Assembly (NCBI GenBank): GCA_902766045.1
Contig: CACXCA010000047.1
Location: 1-59,474, forward strand
Length of the DNA stretch: 59,474 bases
Reading direction: 5' to 3'
Source: an uncultured Bacteroidales bacterium
Lineage (GTDB): Bacteria; Bacteroidota; Bacteroidia; Bacteroidales; Paludibacteraceae
The position numbers and the translations under genes are program-made. Of this stretch, positions 1-8,388 are shown piece by piece; within the stretch, counting starts at the first letter, position 1, and each line of letters starts with the position of its first letter. A model generated the notes under the pieces. It saw nothing but the letters and a program-made list of their open reading frames with translations, was not told the DNA's origin and ran no database searches.

Positions 1-211
1 CAGAGAACATCCCCTCCGTCGGATGCCCCCTGAAATTTATGGAATTTATATCTTATCTAATGCCTCACATATTGATTTTTTATCCATCATAGATTTCGAT
101 TATCATTCGTCTGCATCTATTTCCTTGTAATAAATTAACATACATTTAGAGAAATCCTAAAGGAGAAGTGACTTCTATCTAAAAATAATATGATATAAGA
201 AGCAAAAAATA

Positions 212-219
212 TATCTTTG
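212..219 (+). promoter_or_regulatory. Bacteroidota -7 promoter element for the rimM gene block
   Basis: TATCTTTG matches the Bacteroidota primary-sigma -7 consensus TAnnTTTG and lies 24 bases before the rimM start codon. The 1-211 stretch before it holds no convincing gene. I see no well-placed -33 TTTG, which is common for this phylum. Confidence 0.6.
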
Positions 220-243
220 CATATATAAAAATCTGTAAAGAGT

Positions 244-783
244 ATGATAGCAAAAGACAGTGTGCTACAAATTGGAAAGATACAAAAAGTTCACGGTTTA
301 CAAGGAGAACTTGCATTTTCCTTTACATCCGAGATATTTGATGAGATAGAACTCCCCTATTTTATATGTGAAATAGACGGAATACTCGTACCCTTCTTCA
401 TTGAGAATTATCGATTCAAAAATGATGAGGTAGCACTTGTTAAATTTGAAGGAATCGACAATGAGGCTGATGCAAAAATTTTAGTGAAGTCTCCATTGTA
501 TATTGAGAAGAAATTTCTCCCTGAACATATCGGAGGGGAAGAAATTGAGGGTGCTACTTATTACATCGGATATAAAGTATATGACACCGATCAACAACTC
601 TTAGGTGAAATTACAGACATTGATGATGAGACAGAGAACATTCTATTCTTGATCGAGAATGGCAAAGGTGAGGAATTCATCATCCCTGCATGTGACAGCT
701 ACATAAGAGAGATAAACGATGATGACAAAACCATTCAGATGGAGTTGCCTGAGGGTTTATTAGCAATAAATGAAAAAGAATAA
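244..783 (+). CDS. rimM: Ribosome maturation factor RimM
   Basis: RimM assists late assembly of the 30S subunit head, where it binds ribosomal protein S19 in the cytoplasm. The protein has 179 residues, the usual family length. The N-terminal RimM beta-barrel carries the family signature HGLQGEL at residues 17-23, and the C-terminal part from about residue 100 (YIGYKVYD onward) is the PRC-barrel domain. The ATG at 244 follows a TATCTTTG promoter by 24 bases and is the only sensible start. The next gene, an rRNA methyltransferase, begins 15 bases after the stop, so the two are probably co-transcribed as an RNA/ribosome maturation unit. Identity is clear from motif and domain order; binding to S19 is family knowledge. 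Confidence 0.93.
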   Translation: MIAKDSVLQIGKIQKVHGLQGELAFSFTSEIFDEIELPYFICEIDGILVPFFIENYRFKNDEVALVKFEGIDNEADAKILVKSPLYIEKKFLPEHIGGEEIEGATYYIGYKVYDTDQQLLGEITDIDDETENILFLIENGKGEEFIIPACDSYIREINDDDKTIQMELPEGLLAINEKE

Positions 784-798
784 CGAAGAAAATAAGAT

Positions 799-1536
799 AT
801 GAAAGAAAATGAAATGATATTTGGTATTCGAGCCATCATCGAAGCCATCAAGTCAGAAAAGCAAATTGATAAAATCATATTAAAAAATGATTTACAAAGT
901 GAATTGGCAAAAGAGTTATTTTCTGCGCTAAAGAACACTCCACACGTACAAATACAACGGGTACCAGGTGAGAGATTAAATAAATACACAAGAAAAAATC
1001 ACCAAGGCGCCATCGCATTTATTAGTCAAACCACCTATCAGTTGGTAGCTGACTTAATTCCTTCTTTATATGAAGAGGGAAAATCGCCTTTCTTTGTTGT
1101 ACTAGACGGTGTAACTGATGTTCGTAATTTTGGTGCGATAGCAAGGACCTGTGAATGTGCTGGAGTGGATAGTATCGTCATCCCAATGAAGGGGGGAGCA
1201 TCCGTCAATGCAGATGCGATAAAAACATCAGCAGGAGCACTGCACACGCTCCCTGTATGTAAAGAAAGCAGTTTGGTATCAGCATTAAAATTCATGAAGA
1301 AATGTGGCATACGAATTGTTGCAGCGACAGAGAAAGGGAATCTCAACTACACGCAAGCAAACCTTCACGACCCAGTAGCCATTGTAATGGGAGCAGAAGA
1401 TAAAGGTGTATCTCCTGAAGTCTTGCGACTATGCGACGATATGGTTCAGATTCCAATCAACGGGAAGATATCTTCTCTTAACGTATCGGTAGCAGCCGGC
1501 ATAATGATATATGAAGCAGTAAGACAAAGAAATTAA
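799..1536 (+). CDS. rlmB: TrmH/SpoU-family 23S rRNA (guanosine-2'-O-)-methyltransferase, RlmB type
   Basis: This SPOUT-class enzyme transfers a methyl group from S-adenosylmethionine to a ribose 2'-OH; RlmB modifies G2251 of 23S rRNA. The 245 residues comprise an N-terminal substrate-binding domain (about 1-80) and a trefoil-knot catalytic domain. All three SpoU motifs are visible: N110 within GVTDVRNFGAIAR, E200 within VMGAEDKGVS, and SLNVSVAAG near residues 226-234. It starts 15 bases after rimM and is followed 24 bases later by a pseudouridine synthase, so three RNA-modification or maturation genes are adjacent. The exact target nucleotide is inferred; other TrmH paralogues share the same motifs. 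Confidence 0.88.
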   Translation: MKENEMIFGIRAIIEAIKSEKQIDKIILKNDLQSELAKELFSALKNTPHVQIQRVPGERLNKYTRKNHQGAIAFISQTTYQLVADLIPSLYEEGKSPFFVVLDGVTDVRNFGAIARTCECAGVDSIVIPMKGGASVNADAIKTSAGALHTLPVCKESSLVSALKFMKKCGIRIVAATEKGNLNYTQANLHDPVAIVMGAEDKGVSPEVLRLCDDMVQIPINGKISSLNVSVAAGIMIYEAVRQRN

Positions 1537-1560
1537 CGTACAAATTAATCGAAACAAATT

Positions 1561-2259
1561 GTGGAAGTACTATACGAAGATAATCATATCATCATTGTGA
1601 ACAAGACATGTTCCGAGATTGTTCAGGGTGATAAAACAGGCGACAAACCTTTATCCGAGATTGTTCAAGATTACATAAAGGAGAAATACAACAAACCCGG
1701 CAATGTATTTATCGGAGTGGTGCACAGATTAGACAGACCCGTGAGTGGACTTGTTGTATTTGCTAAAACGTCAAAAGCTTTAAGTCGTCTGAATGAGATG
1801 TTCAGAGTCCACAATTTAAGTAAAAAATATTGGGCGATTGTCAAAAACTGTCCTCCAAAAGAAGAAGATTTTCTCACAAATTATCTTGTAAGAAACGAAA
1901 AGCTAAACAAGACATTCGTATATGATGAAAGAGTTCCCAACTCAAAAAAATCCAATCTCAGCTATAAGGTCATCGGTAAAACAGACAACTACTATTTACT
2001 TGAGATTGATTTAATGACAGGACGACATCATCAGATAAGATCACAGCTAGCACATATCGGATGTCCAATCAAGGGTGACTTAAAATATGGTTTCGCTCGT
2101 TCAAACAAAGACGGAGGTATTAGTTTACATGCTCGCATGATAAAATTCACACATCCTGTTTCCAAACAGGAAATTGAAGTCATAGCTCCAGTTCCAAAAG
2201 ACGACGTACTATGGCAAGAGTTTGAAAGGCAGTCCTTCGATAATACTAAAAACATATAA
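1561..2259 (+). CDS. RluA-family RNA pseudouridine synthase
   Basis: The enzyme isomerises uridine to pseudouridine in structured RNA. The catalytic motif HRLDRPVSG places the essential aspartate at residue 58. The 232-residue protein has no N-terminal S4 domain, so it resembles the short RluA/RluC-like enzymes. It starts with GTG at 1561: the first in-frame ATG lies far inside the conserved fold, and the EVLYEDNHI segment that opens the RluA core begins at this GTG. It belongs to the rimM-rlmB block by spacing (24 bases). Whether the substrate is rRNA or tRNA cannot be read from the sequence. A second, much longer RluA-family gene lies at 57078-58685. Confidence 0.88.
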   Translation: MEVLYEDNHIIIVNKTCSEIVQGDKTGDKPLSEIVQDYIKEKYNKPGNVFIGVVHRLDRPVSGLVVFAKTSKALSRLNEMFRVHNLSKKYWAIVKNCPPKEEDFLTNYLVRNEKLNKTFVYDERVPNSKKSNLSYKVIGKTDNYYLLEIDLMTGRHHQIRSQLAHIGCPIKGDLKYGFARSNKDGGISLHARMIKFTHPVSKQEIEVIAPVPKDDVLWQEFERQSFDNTKNI

Positions 2260-2264
2260 TATCA

Positions 2265-3074
2265 ATGAAACATATCTTAATCGTAATTGCTTGGCTATTT
2301 GTTCCATTCTTTATCATAAAGGGAGATTCGATTTCTGACATCCGTCAGTTATTCGATTCCATCAAAGAATGTAGGATAGACTCTATCAAGATAGAGCTCA
2401 ATAAAAAGCTAAACAACCGTATTGATTCATTATTGCAAGATCCTACCTCTTTTAATCATTCATTTGATTCTTTACCTTATTTAGGAAAAATATATTCTGA
2501 TGATCATCTTGTCAAGATATACACTTGGTCATTTCCTTTAGAAGACAAGACCTTTCAATATGGTGGGTTTATTCAATATAATTCTAAAGGGAAAATCACC
2601 ACCACCCCATTGATCATCCCCTCGATGCCTCAGTTACCTCCAGAAGACAAGAAAATCGATGCCAAACATTGGTATGGTGCTCTCTATTACAAGATACTAA
2701 AAGTAAAAAAGAAACGTGAGACCTATTATATAGCATTAGGTTGGTCGGGACTAAATGCAGCAACCGACTTCAAAGTCATCGAGCCACTTCAATTTTCCAA
2801 GAATGGACAATTACAGGCAATGGGTAAGATGGTTTTTAAAGAAACTGGTAAAAAAGCATGTCATAGAATTGTGATGGAATACAACTCTAAAGGGAAAGTG
2901 ACATTAGATTACAACCCTCATGAAGGACTGATCATATTCGACCACCTATCACCTATTGAACCGATATATACAGGAATACGTTCCTATTATGGTCCTGATT
3001 TCACCTACGATGCTTTTAAATTGAAAAAAGGTGATTGGTATTTTACAGAAAACATAGATGCTAGGAATCGATAA
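2265..3074 (+). CDS. Secreted protein of unknown function
   Basis: The 269-residue product begins with a hydrophobic signal sequence (MKHILIVIAWLFVPFFI), so it is probably exported to the periplasm or cell surface; there is no lipobox cysteine. The rest is polar, with short charged repeats early on (DSIK and DSLL segments) and a C-terminal half rich in aromatic beta-type segments. I do not recognise a catalytic motif. It begins five bases after the pseudouridine synthase stop and ends 18 bases before the DPP III gene, so it looks like a member of the same transcription unit although its function seems unrelated. Confidence 0.7.
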   Translation: MKHILIVIAWLFVPFFIIKGDSISDIRQLFDSIKECRIDSIKIELNKKLNNRIDSLLQDPTSFNHSFDSLPYLGKIYSDDHLVKIYTWSFPLEDKTFQYGGFIQYNSKGKITTTPLIIPSMPQLPPEDKKIDAKHWYGALYYKILKVKKKRETYYIALGWSGLNAATDFKVIEPLQFSKNGQLQAMGKMVFKETGKKACHRIVMEYNSKGKVTLDYNPHEGLIIFDHLSPIEPIYTGIRSYYGPDFTYDAFKLKKGDWYFTENIDARNR

Positions 3075-3092
3075 TATAAAACAATAATAATT

Positions 3093-5129
3093 ATGCATAA
3101 TAAAATAAACATATTAGCCATGGCTACAATATTAATGACATCCTGTGGAACAGGAAGTGAGAAACAGGAATGTGAGCAATCGTTCAATTATCATGTGGAT
3201 CGATTCGCAGACGTAGAAGTTCTTCGTTATCAAGTTCCCGATTTTGAAAGTTTAAGCTTACAACAAAAAAAACTAATCTATTATTTATCACAAGCCGCTA
3301 TTGAAGGAAGAGATATTTTGTATGATCAGAACAACAAATACAATCTGACCATTCGAAAAACGTTGGAAGCTCTATTCCTCAACTATTCAGGAGACCGTCA
3401 GAACAAAGATTTCGAAGGCATCATCACCTATTTAAAGCGTGTATGGTTTTCCAACGGTATTCATCATCACTATGCCACAGATAAATTCGAGCCTGGATTT
3501 TCAAGAGCCTATTTCGAGATGGTCGTTCAGACACTCCCAGCAAAGGTTTTACCATTGGAGGAATACGATGGTGATGTAAAGAAGTTACTAAGCGCTATAT
3601 GTCCAGTCATTTTCGACAAAAATCTATATGCGAAGCGTGTGAATCAAGCTGAAGGCGTGGATGTCATAGCAACATCTGCCAACAACTATTATGAAGGTGT
3701 AACGGAGAAAGAGGTCGATGCTTTCTACAATGCCATGAGAGACCCTAACGATACAATGCCAATCTCGTATGGGTTGAACAGCAAACTGGTCAAAGAGAAT
3801 GGCAAACTAGTTGAGAAGGTATGGAAAGTGGATGGCATGTATTCCAAACCGATTGAAAAAATTGTCGGTTGGTTGGAAAAGGCTGCCGAGGTGGCAGAGA
3901 ACGACAAGCAAAAGAGTGTGATTCATTCTTTGATTGACTACTACACAACAGGAGACCTACTAACATTTGATGAATACAGCATCCTATGGGTTCAGGACAC
4001 TGACTCTCGCATTGATTTTGTGAATGGATTTATAGAGACATACGGTGATCCATTAGGAATTAAAGCAAGTTGGGAATCTGTAGTCAACTTTAAGAACATT
4101 GAAGCTACCAAAAGAACGGAAAAGATCTGTGCAAATGCGCAATGGTTTGAGGATCATTCTCCAATTGGCCCTCGATTCAAGAAACCAGAATGCAAGGGAG
4201 TCAGTGCAAAAGTCATCAATGCAGCCATCTTGGGTGGAGATTGTCATCCTGCCACTCCCATCGGAATCAATTTACCGAATGCTAACTGGATTCGTCAAAT
4301 GCATGGTTCCAAATCAGTGACATTGGAAAACATCACAGAAGCATACGATAAAGCAAGTATTGGAAACGGATTTAACGAAGAGTTCGTATGGAGTCAGACT
4401 GAAATTGATTTAATTGAAAAGTATGGTTTCCAATCAGACAATCTACACACCGACTTGCATGAATGTTTAGGACACGGATCCGGACAGATGTTACCTGGCG
4501 TTAGTCAAGACACCTTGAAGGTTTACGGAGCAACCATCGAGGAGGCGCGAGCAGATTTGTTCGGCTTGTATTATGCAGCAGATCCTAAGATGGTAGAACT
4601 AGGATTATTACCTAATATGGATGCATACAAGGCAGAGTATTATAAGTATATGATGAATGGATTGATGACACAGCTCACTCGAATCGAGATTGGCAACAAC
4701 ATCGAAGAGTCTCACATGCGTAATCGTCAGTTGATTGCACGATGGGTTTATGAGAAAGGTAAAGACCAGCAAGTGGTTGAATTGAAGAAAAGAGACGGAA
4801 AGACATTTGTCGTCATCAATGATTATGAGAAGATGAGAGAGCTTATTGGACAGTTATTAGCAGAAATCCAGAGAGTAAAATCAGAAGGAGACTATAATGG
4901 AGCCAAGCAGTTGGTAGAGCAATATGGTGTGAAAGTGGATGTTGAATTACACAAGGAGATAAAATCCCGTTACGAGGCATTACAATTAGCTCCATATAAA
5001 GGATTCGTCAATCCTGTTTACCGTCCTGTCACCAATGACAAAGGGGAGATTATCGATATAAAGGTAGATTATACAGAAAGTTTTGTCGAACAAATGATTC
5101 GTTATTCGAAAGAGTATAGCAATTTATAA
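3093..5129 (+). CDS. Dipeptidyl peptidase III-type zinc metallopeptidase (M49), lipoprotein
   Basis: M49 peptidases remove dipeptides from the N-terminus of short peptides. The hallmark zinc site is visible: HECLGH at residues 456-461, and EEARAD from residue 483, whose second glutamate is the third ligand in the family. The first motif differs from the eukaryotic HELLGH by a cysteine; from memory, Bacteroides DPP III enzymes also carry it. The 678-residue length fits. A signal peptide ends in a lipobox with acceptor Cys18 (LMTSCGTG), so the enzyme is predicted to be membrane-anchored, unlike the cytosolic eukaryotic enzyme. Homologues in this phylum have sometimes been labelled dihydrofolate reductase, which the motifs do not support. 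A perfect-stem terminator follows the stop. Confidence 0.88.
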   Translation: MHNKINILAMATILMTSCGTGSEKQECEQSFNYHVDRFADVEVLRYQVPDFESLSLQQKKLIYYLSQAAIEGRDILYDQNNKYNLTIRKTLEALFLNYSGDRQNKDFEGIITYLKRVWFSNGIHHHYATDKFEPGFSRAYFEMVVQTLPAKVLPLEEYDGDVKKLLSAICPVIFDKNLYAKRVNQAEGVDVIATSANNYYEGVTEKEVDAFYNAMRDPNDTMPISYGLNSKLVKENGKLVEKVWKVDGMYSKPIEKIVGWLEKAAEVAENDKQKSVIHSLIDYYTTGDLLTFDEYSILWVQDTDSRIDFVNGFIETYGDPLGIKASWESVVNFKNIEATKRTEKICANAQWFEDHSPIGPRFKKPECKGVSAKVINAAILGGDCHPATPIGINLPNANWIRQMHGSKSVTLENITEAYDKASIGNGFNEEFVWSQTEIDLIEKYGFQSDNLHTDLHECLGHGSGQMLPGVSQDTLKVYGATIEEARADLFGLYYAADPKMVELGLLPNMDAYKAEYYKYMMNGLMTQLTRIEIGNNIEESHMRNRQLIARWVYEKGKDQQVVELKKRDGKTFVVINDYEKMRELIGQLLAEIQRVKSEGDYNGAKQLVEQYGVKVDVELHKEIKSRYEALQLAPYKGFVNPVYRPVTNDKGEIIDIKVDYTESFVEQMIRYSKEYSNL

Positions 5130-5135
5130 TTAGTT

Positions 5136-5165
5136 AAATAGGAGGTGGATTTTCCCCTCCTATTT
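5136..5165 (+). terminator. Hairpin terminator after the DPP III gene
   Basis: AAATAGGAGG and CCTCCTATTT form a perfect 10-bp stem around a 10-base loop, followed by a T-rich run. It closes the block that starts at rimM and separates it from the next lipoprotein gene. Confidence 0.7.
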
Positions 5166-5208
5166 AATTTTCAGCATATCATAGTCATTCTACAAAAAAG
5201 GGAATCAA

Positions 5209-6354
5209 ATGAGAAGATTTATCTACATTATATTCTTGGCTTCTATCGTCTTGTCTTGTCAAGGAAAAGGCAATGACAGAATACAGTCTGAAAAAGCACA
5301 ATCAGAGAACATCATAGATTCCATACCGATAGGCAGTGATTCTCTTGCTATTTTTGAAGAGTCGAAAGAGAATGGCCTTCCATTTGCAGATGATAACACT
5401 ATGCCATCAAGAAACGACTACGATCCTGAGTTCATACAAAAAGTCATGGAACTTCTACCCTCTTCCGGTTGCACTAAAGATGTTGAAGAATGGCTTATGA
5501 ACAATCCATCTCAGAAGTATATCATTGGTAATGATCATGTTGGATTCTTTCAACCTGGGAAAATATGGGCCAATGTCATCCGTTCATACGACAAATTAAA
5601 AGGGAAATGCGTTTATGACTCTACGATATGTCTTCAAGAATGGTGGAACTATAGTGGCACCTATATATTTGACAAAGAAGGAGACCCTTCACTCGTATTT
5701 ATCAAGTTTCCTGTTAAGACAAACAACTCCGATACTCTACCCAATCTGTTTTACGAATATATGGACACAATTAGTTATGCCGAGAAATGTGCCGTCATAA
5801 ACAAAATGATTTCACATACCAATATATACATCTCAAGCGAAGGTGGAGAGAATTTAAGTTTTTATGACAAGAAAGCAACTCTGGAGATTTACACATTCTC
5901 CTCTGATTTCAAAACCAAAGAAGGCTGCGGAGTCGGAAGTTCCATTTCCGAATTAATCGATATATATGGGAACGTCAAATTTGCAACTAATGAATTCTTT
6001 CAAGACCTAACAACTGAAACTTACGGAGTTTTCAAATCTTTTTATGTAGGATTTGTTGTGGAGCAATATCCCAACATCGTATTCTATGCATCCAGAAAAG
6101 CTCTGAATTTTGATAGGAAAATTGAAGTAAGCACAGAAGATGACTACGACTTTAGTGAGATGATTAGAAGTTTAAATGATGCTAAGCTAAAAGATAAGCC
6201 ATACGCATTCAACAGCATAATAGAAGCGATCAATAATCCTGAGAAATATCAAGGCGACAGAGCCGCCGAACTATCTCCCTTCATATTCGAAAGCATAATC
6301 AATTCGAATGCGAAAATAGTAGGAATCAAAGTCGGAATGGGTAAAGAAGATTAA
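5209..6354 (+). CDS. Lipoprotein of unknown function
   Basis: The 381-residue product begins with a lipoprotein signal peptide with the lipobox VLSC and acceptor Cys17, followed by a polar linker, so it is predicted to sit on the outer or inner membrane. The mature region mixes acidic segments with beta-type stretches (YVGFVVEQYPNIVFYA); I recognise no family. It stands alone between a terminator upstream and a convergent leucine-rich-repeat gene downstream. No frameshift or repeat structure is apparent. Confidence 0.65.
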   Translation: MRRFIYIIFLASIVLSCQGKGNDRIQSEKAQSENIIDSIPIGSDSLAIFEESKENGLPFADDNTMPSRNDYDPEFIQKVMELLPSSGCTKDVEEWLMNNPSQKYIIGNDHVGFFQPGKIWANVIRSYDKLKGKCVYDSTICLQEWWNYSGTYIFDKEGDPSLVFIKFPVKTNNSDTLPNLFYEYMDTISYAEKCAVINKMISHTNIYISSEGGENLSFYDKKATLEIYTFSSDFKTKEGCGVGSSISELIDIYGNVKFATNEFFQDLTTETYGVFKSFYVGFVVEQYPNIVFYASRKALNFDRKIEVSTEDDYDFSEMIRSLNDAKLKDKPYAFNSIIEAINNPEKYQGDRAAELSPFIFESIINSNAKIVGIKVGMGKED

Positions 6355-6442
6355 GAGGTCGCACACCCTACATGGTTTACATTTATACAAAATAAAAAAT
6401 TGAATCGTCATCATATTCAAAAGAATGGATTATAATGCATAA

Positions 6443-7447
6443 TTAGTGTTTTATCCAATCATGGCGTGTTTTCCCATAATTGTTCCAATTCCATAAATTA
6501 TTAACACGAGCATTATGTGTTCTTTTGTTCCTAATAAACAACATTGATAAATTATTCAATGTTTCTATTGGAGACAAATCGCCATCCTTGATGGAAAATT
6601 TCGAACCCGCTATCGATATAGCTTTAAGTTCTTGATGATTACTTATAGGATGTATAGATTCTATTGTACCACATTCTAATAACAACACATTTAGTTCCAT
6701 CAAATTTTCCAAAAAATCAATCGAATGTAAATTTTTCAATCCTCTCAAATCTATCCAATTCAAGTGTTTTAGGGATGATATTGGACTAAAATCAGTTATA
6801 TGCCTATTATCATAAATAGACAATTTCCTCAATTTCGGCAAACTACGTAAAAATTCCAGGTTAGTAAGATTGGAATAACCACTAATATACAAATTCTCTA
6901 AGTTGTGCAATTGGGAAATCTGATGATTATCTCCCATACGAAACTCAGACAGGCTCAAATCCTTCAAACTAGTACATTGAGAAACAGACGGAATAGGCTT
7001 ATCTGCATAACAACTCAAGGTTTCCAGGCATTTAAATACGGAGAAATCAATTTCATCACAATGTAGAACGGTTAACTCTAAAGTCCGAAGACATTTCAAC
7101 GATTCTACTTGTTTTATTGAAATATCTCGTCCGTCTAATAAAAAGAAGCTCTCCAAGGTGTTAAGCAGAGGGAGGAAGTCATAATTGTCACAGGTCCATC
7201 CCCATGCCGTATTAAGAAACAAATGTTTGACACCTTTTTTATTGAGGATACCTGCATATTTATCCTTCCACTTGCCATTTATATGTGCCACAGCGCCATC
7301 CATTGTTTTCCCATCATATGGATCAGTATTACCGATGGATAAGCCACGTTTAGAACTATTTTTCTTAACTGTTTGTATTCTTGGATCATCCTCTTTCCGA
7401 AGAATCAGTTTTTCAACGATACAATTTAGTATGCTTTTTAAACCCAT
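6443..7447 (-). CDS. Leucine-rich-repeat protein, probably cytoplasmic
   Basis: The 334-residue protein has irregular leucine-rich repeats of about 22-24 residues from roughly residue 70 to 315, for example LKCLRTLELT, LHNLENLYISG, LPKLRKLSIYD and LKHLNWIDLRG. Such solenoids are protein-protein interaction surfaces. It lacks a signal peptide and a T9SS sorting tail, unlike many surface LRR proteins of this phylum, so it is probably intracellular. The N-terminal 60 residues are basic and not repetitive. It is a lone gene, convergent with the lipoprotein gene and followed on the upstream side by a repeat-rich intergenic region. Binding partner and role are unknown. Confidence 0.65.
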   Translation of the reverse strand: MGLKSILNCIVEKLILRKEDDPRIQTVKKNSSKRGLSIGNTDPYDGKTMDGAVAHINGKWKDKYAGILNKKGVKHLFLNTAWGWTCDNYDFLPLLNTLESFFLLDGRDISIKQVESLKCLRTLELTVLHCDEIDFSVFKCLETLSCYADKPIPSVSQCTSLKDLSLSEFRMGDNHQISQLHNLENLYISGYSNLTNLEFLRSLPKLRKLSIYDNRHITDFSPISSLKHLNWIDLRGLKNLHSIDFLENLMELNVLLLECGTIESIHPISNHQELKAISIAGSKFSIKDGDLSPIETLNNLSMLFIRNKRTHNARVNNLWNWNNYGKTRHDWIKH

Positions 7448-7596
7448 TCCATTTATCTTTTTTATACAGAGTGAATCATCGTAGTCCTACTATTACAATC
7501 ACTTTTTCCCCGAAGCCGGTCTTTAATGCATCCTCTAGTTTTAATAATCATATTTTTAATTTATTACAAAAATAAATTAAAAATTCACAAAACAAT

Positions 7597-7918
7597 ATCT
7601 GTATGAGCCTTTCAGACTCGTGAATAATCTTGGTGATACGCAATGACCTATGGCGGTGCCATAGGCTATATTTGTATGAGCCTTTCAGGCTCGAAGAGCA
7701 AACACCACGGAAAGTCCCATTTACCAACGCAACCCACTTTAAAAGACTGTAAAAGATATAACTCAATGGCAACACCATTAGCAGAGATTTCCACAGTCTG
7801 AAAGGCTGCAACAGATATAGCCCAATGGCAACGCCTTGGGTATGGGAGATGAATCAGTCCCCCACCAGCCTGAAGGGCTGGGACAGATTTCTCGTCATAG
7901 GCAATTCTATCACCCAAT
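7597..7918. repeat. Cluster of degenerate Bacteroidales intergenic repeats
   Basis: The region between the LRR gene and the tRNA is built from related units. Direct copies begin near 7744, 7803 and 7873 (AGGCTGCAACAGATATAGC-like, then a CAATGGCAACGCC-like block). Reverse-oriented copies appear at about 7597 and 7678 (GAGCCTTTCAGGCTCG-like), with CCTATGGCGGTGCCATAGG at 7649-7667. The pieces are palindromic or alternate in orientation. They create spurious short reading frames that I do not accept as genes. Such repeats are common between genes in this order; mobilisation or RNA function is not evident. Confidence 0.6.
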
Positions 7919-7992
7919 GATTGACGTAAGAAAAGAAGAAAAAGATGCTACAAATAAAAAGAATACTTCTTCATTACCCAGTTTTTTTTCAT

Positions 7993-8000
7993 TATCTTTG
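7993..8000 (+). promoter_or_regulatory. Promoter -7 element of the tRNA-Arg gene
   Basis: TATCTTTG matches TAnnTTTG and ends 12 bases before the tRNA 5' end, an appropriate position for a transcript starting just before the tRNA. Confidence 0.7.
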
Positions 8001-8012
8001 CACAACCAAAAA

Positions 8013-8086
8013 GGCTCCGTAGTTCAGTTGTATAGAATGTCAGATTCCGGTTCTGAAGATCGCGGGTTAGAATCCCGCCGGGGTCA
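8013..8086 (+). tRNA. tRNA-Arg, anticodon CCG
   Basis: A full cloverleaf can be folded by eye. The acceptor stem is GGCTCCG/CGGGGTC with discriminator A, the D stem is GTTC/GAAT, the anticodon stem is TCAGA/TCTGA around the loop TTCCGGT (anticodon CCG, reading CGG), and the T stem is GCGGG/CCCGC. CCA is not encoded (the next bases are CTT). A promoter precedes it and a terminator follows at 8094. The accessory region begins directly downstream, which fits tRNA genes being frequent integration points, but I found no duplicated tRNA 3' end. Confidence 0.95.
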
Positions 8087-8093
8087 CTTTAAG

Positions 8094-8127
8094 CTTCCCA
8101 TTATGTTTAACTAATGGGAAGTTTTTT
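8094..8127 (+). terminator. Rho-independent terminator of tRNA-Arg
   Basis: A perfect 10-bp stem (CTTCCCATTA/TAATGGGAAG, 8-base loop) is followed directly by six T residues, seven bases after the tRNA 3' end. Confidence 0.85.
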
Positions 8128-8156
8128 ATGCAAAGCAAACGGCATACACCCCTTCC

Positions 8157-8264
8157 TTAACTGATAATACTCTCCGACTCTACGCCATGTCTCTTTCTAT
8201 TTTTTTCCACCACCTCTTTCGAAGTATTAGCATAGCAATAGAAGCTGTAGTAGCTACAAGTATT
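8157..8264 (-). pseudogene. 3' remnant of a second DUF1848 gene
   Basis: This stretch aligns without gaps to the 3' end of the intact DUF1848 gene at 11683-12738: 8171-8265 against 11697-11791, with about 12 mismatches in 95 bases by my count. Read on the minus strand it keeps 35 open codons ending in TAA, including FYCYANTSKEVVEKNRKRH, which closely matches the intact C-terminus. Several differences are synonymous third-position changes, so the copy diverged as a coding sequence before truncation. Nothing recognisable as the rest of the gene lies beyond 8265. Both copies are in the same orientation and bracket the T9SS cargo module at 8389-11619. Confidence 0.8.
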
Positions 8265-8331
8265 ATAAAATATACGTTTGGAAATAAAACATTTTCCTTG
8301 CCTATTGTTGGGAATGAATGGATACAATTGA

Positions 8332-8365
8332 TATATTTGCGTTATCTATTACTCTAATATATTTG
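8332..8365 (+). promoter_or_regulatory. Two tandem -7 elements upstream of the surface-protein/C25 protease pair
   Basis: TATATTTG occurs at 8332-8339 and again at 8358-8365, both matching TAnnTTTG, 49 and 23 bases before the ATG at 8389. A TTG-containing -33 candidate near 8306-8310 suits the first one. Confidence 0.5.
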
Positions 8366-8388
8366 CTTATTTTTTAACTATTATAATC

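Noticed and set aside
3093-5129. Dihydrofolate reductase label for the M49 gene
   Set aside because: The sequence has HECLGH and EEARAD zinc motifs and no DHFR signature; the label appears in some annotations of this family but does not fit.
7548-7917. Two minus-strand reading frames of 80-90 codons in the intergenic repeats
   Set aside because: They share repeated peptide pieces that come from the DNA repeats, without start signals or a consistent family.
7836-8114. 92-codon plus-strand reading frame running through the tRNA-Arg gene
   Set aside because: It translates repeat sequence and then the tRNA itself, so it is not a gene.
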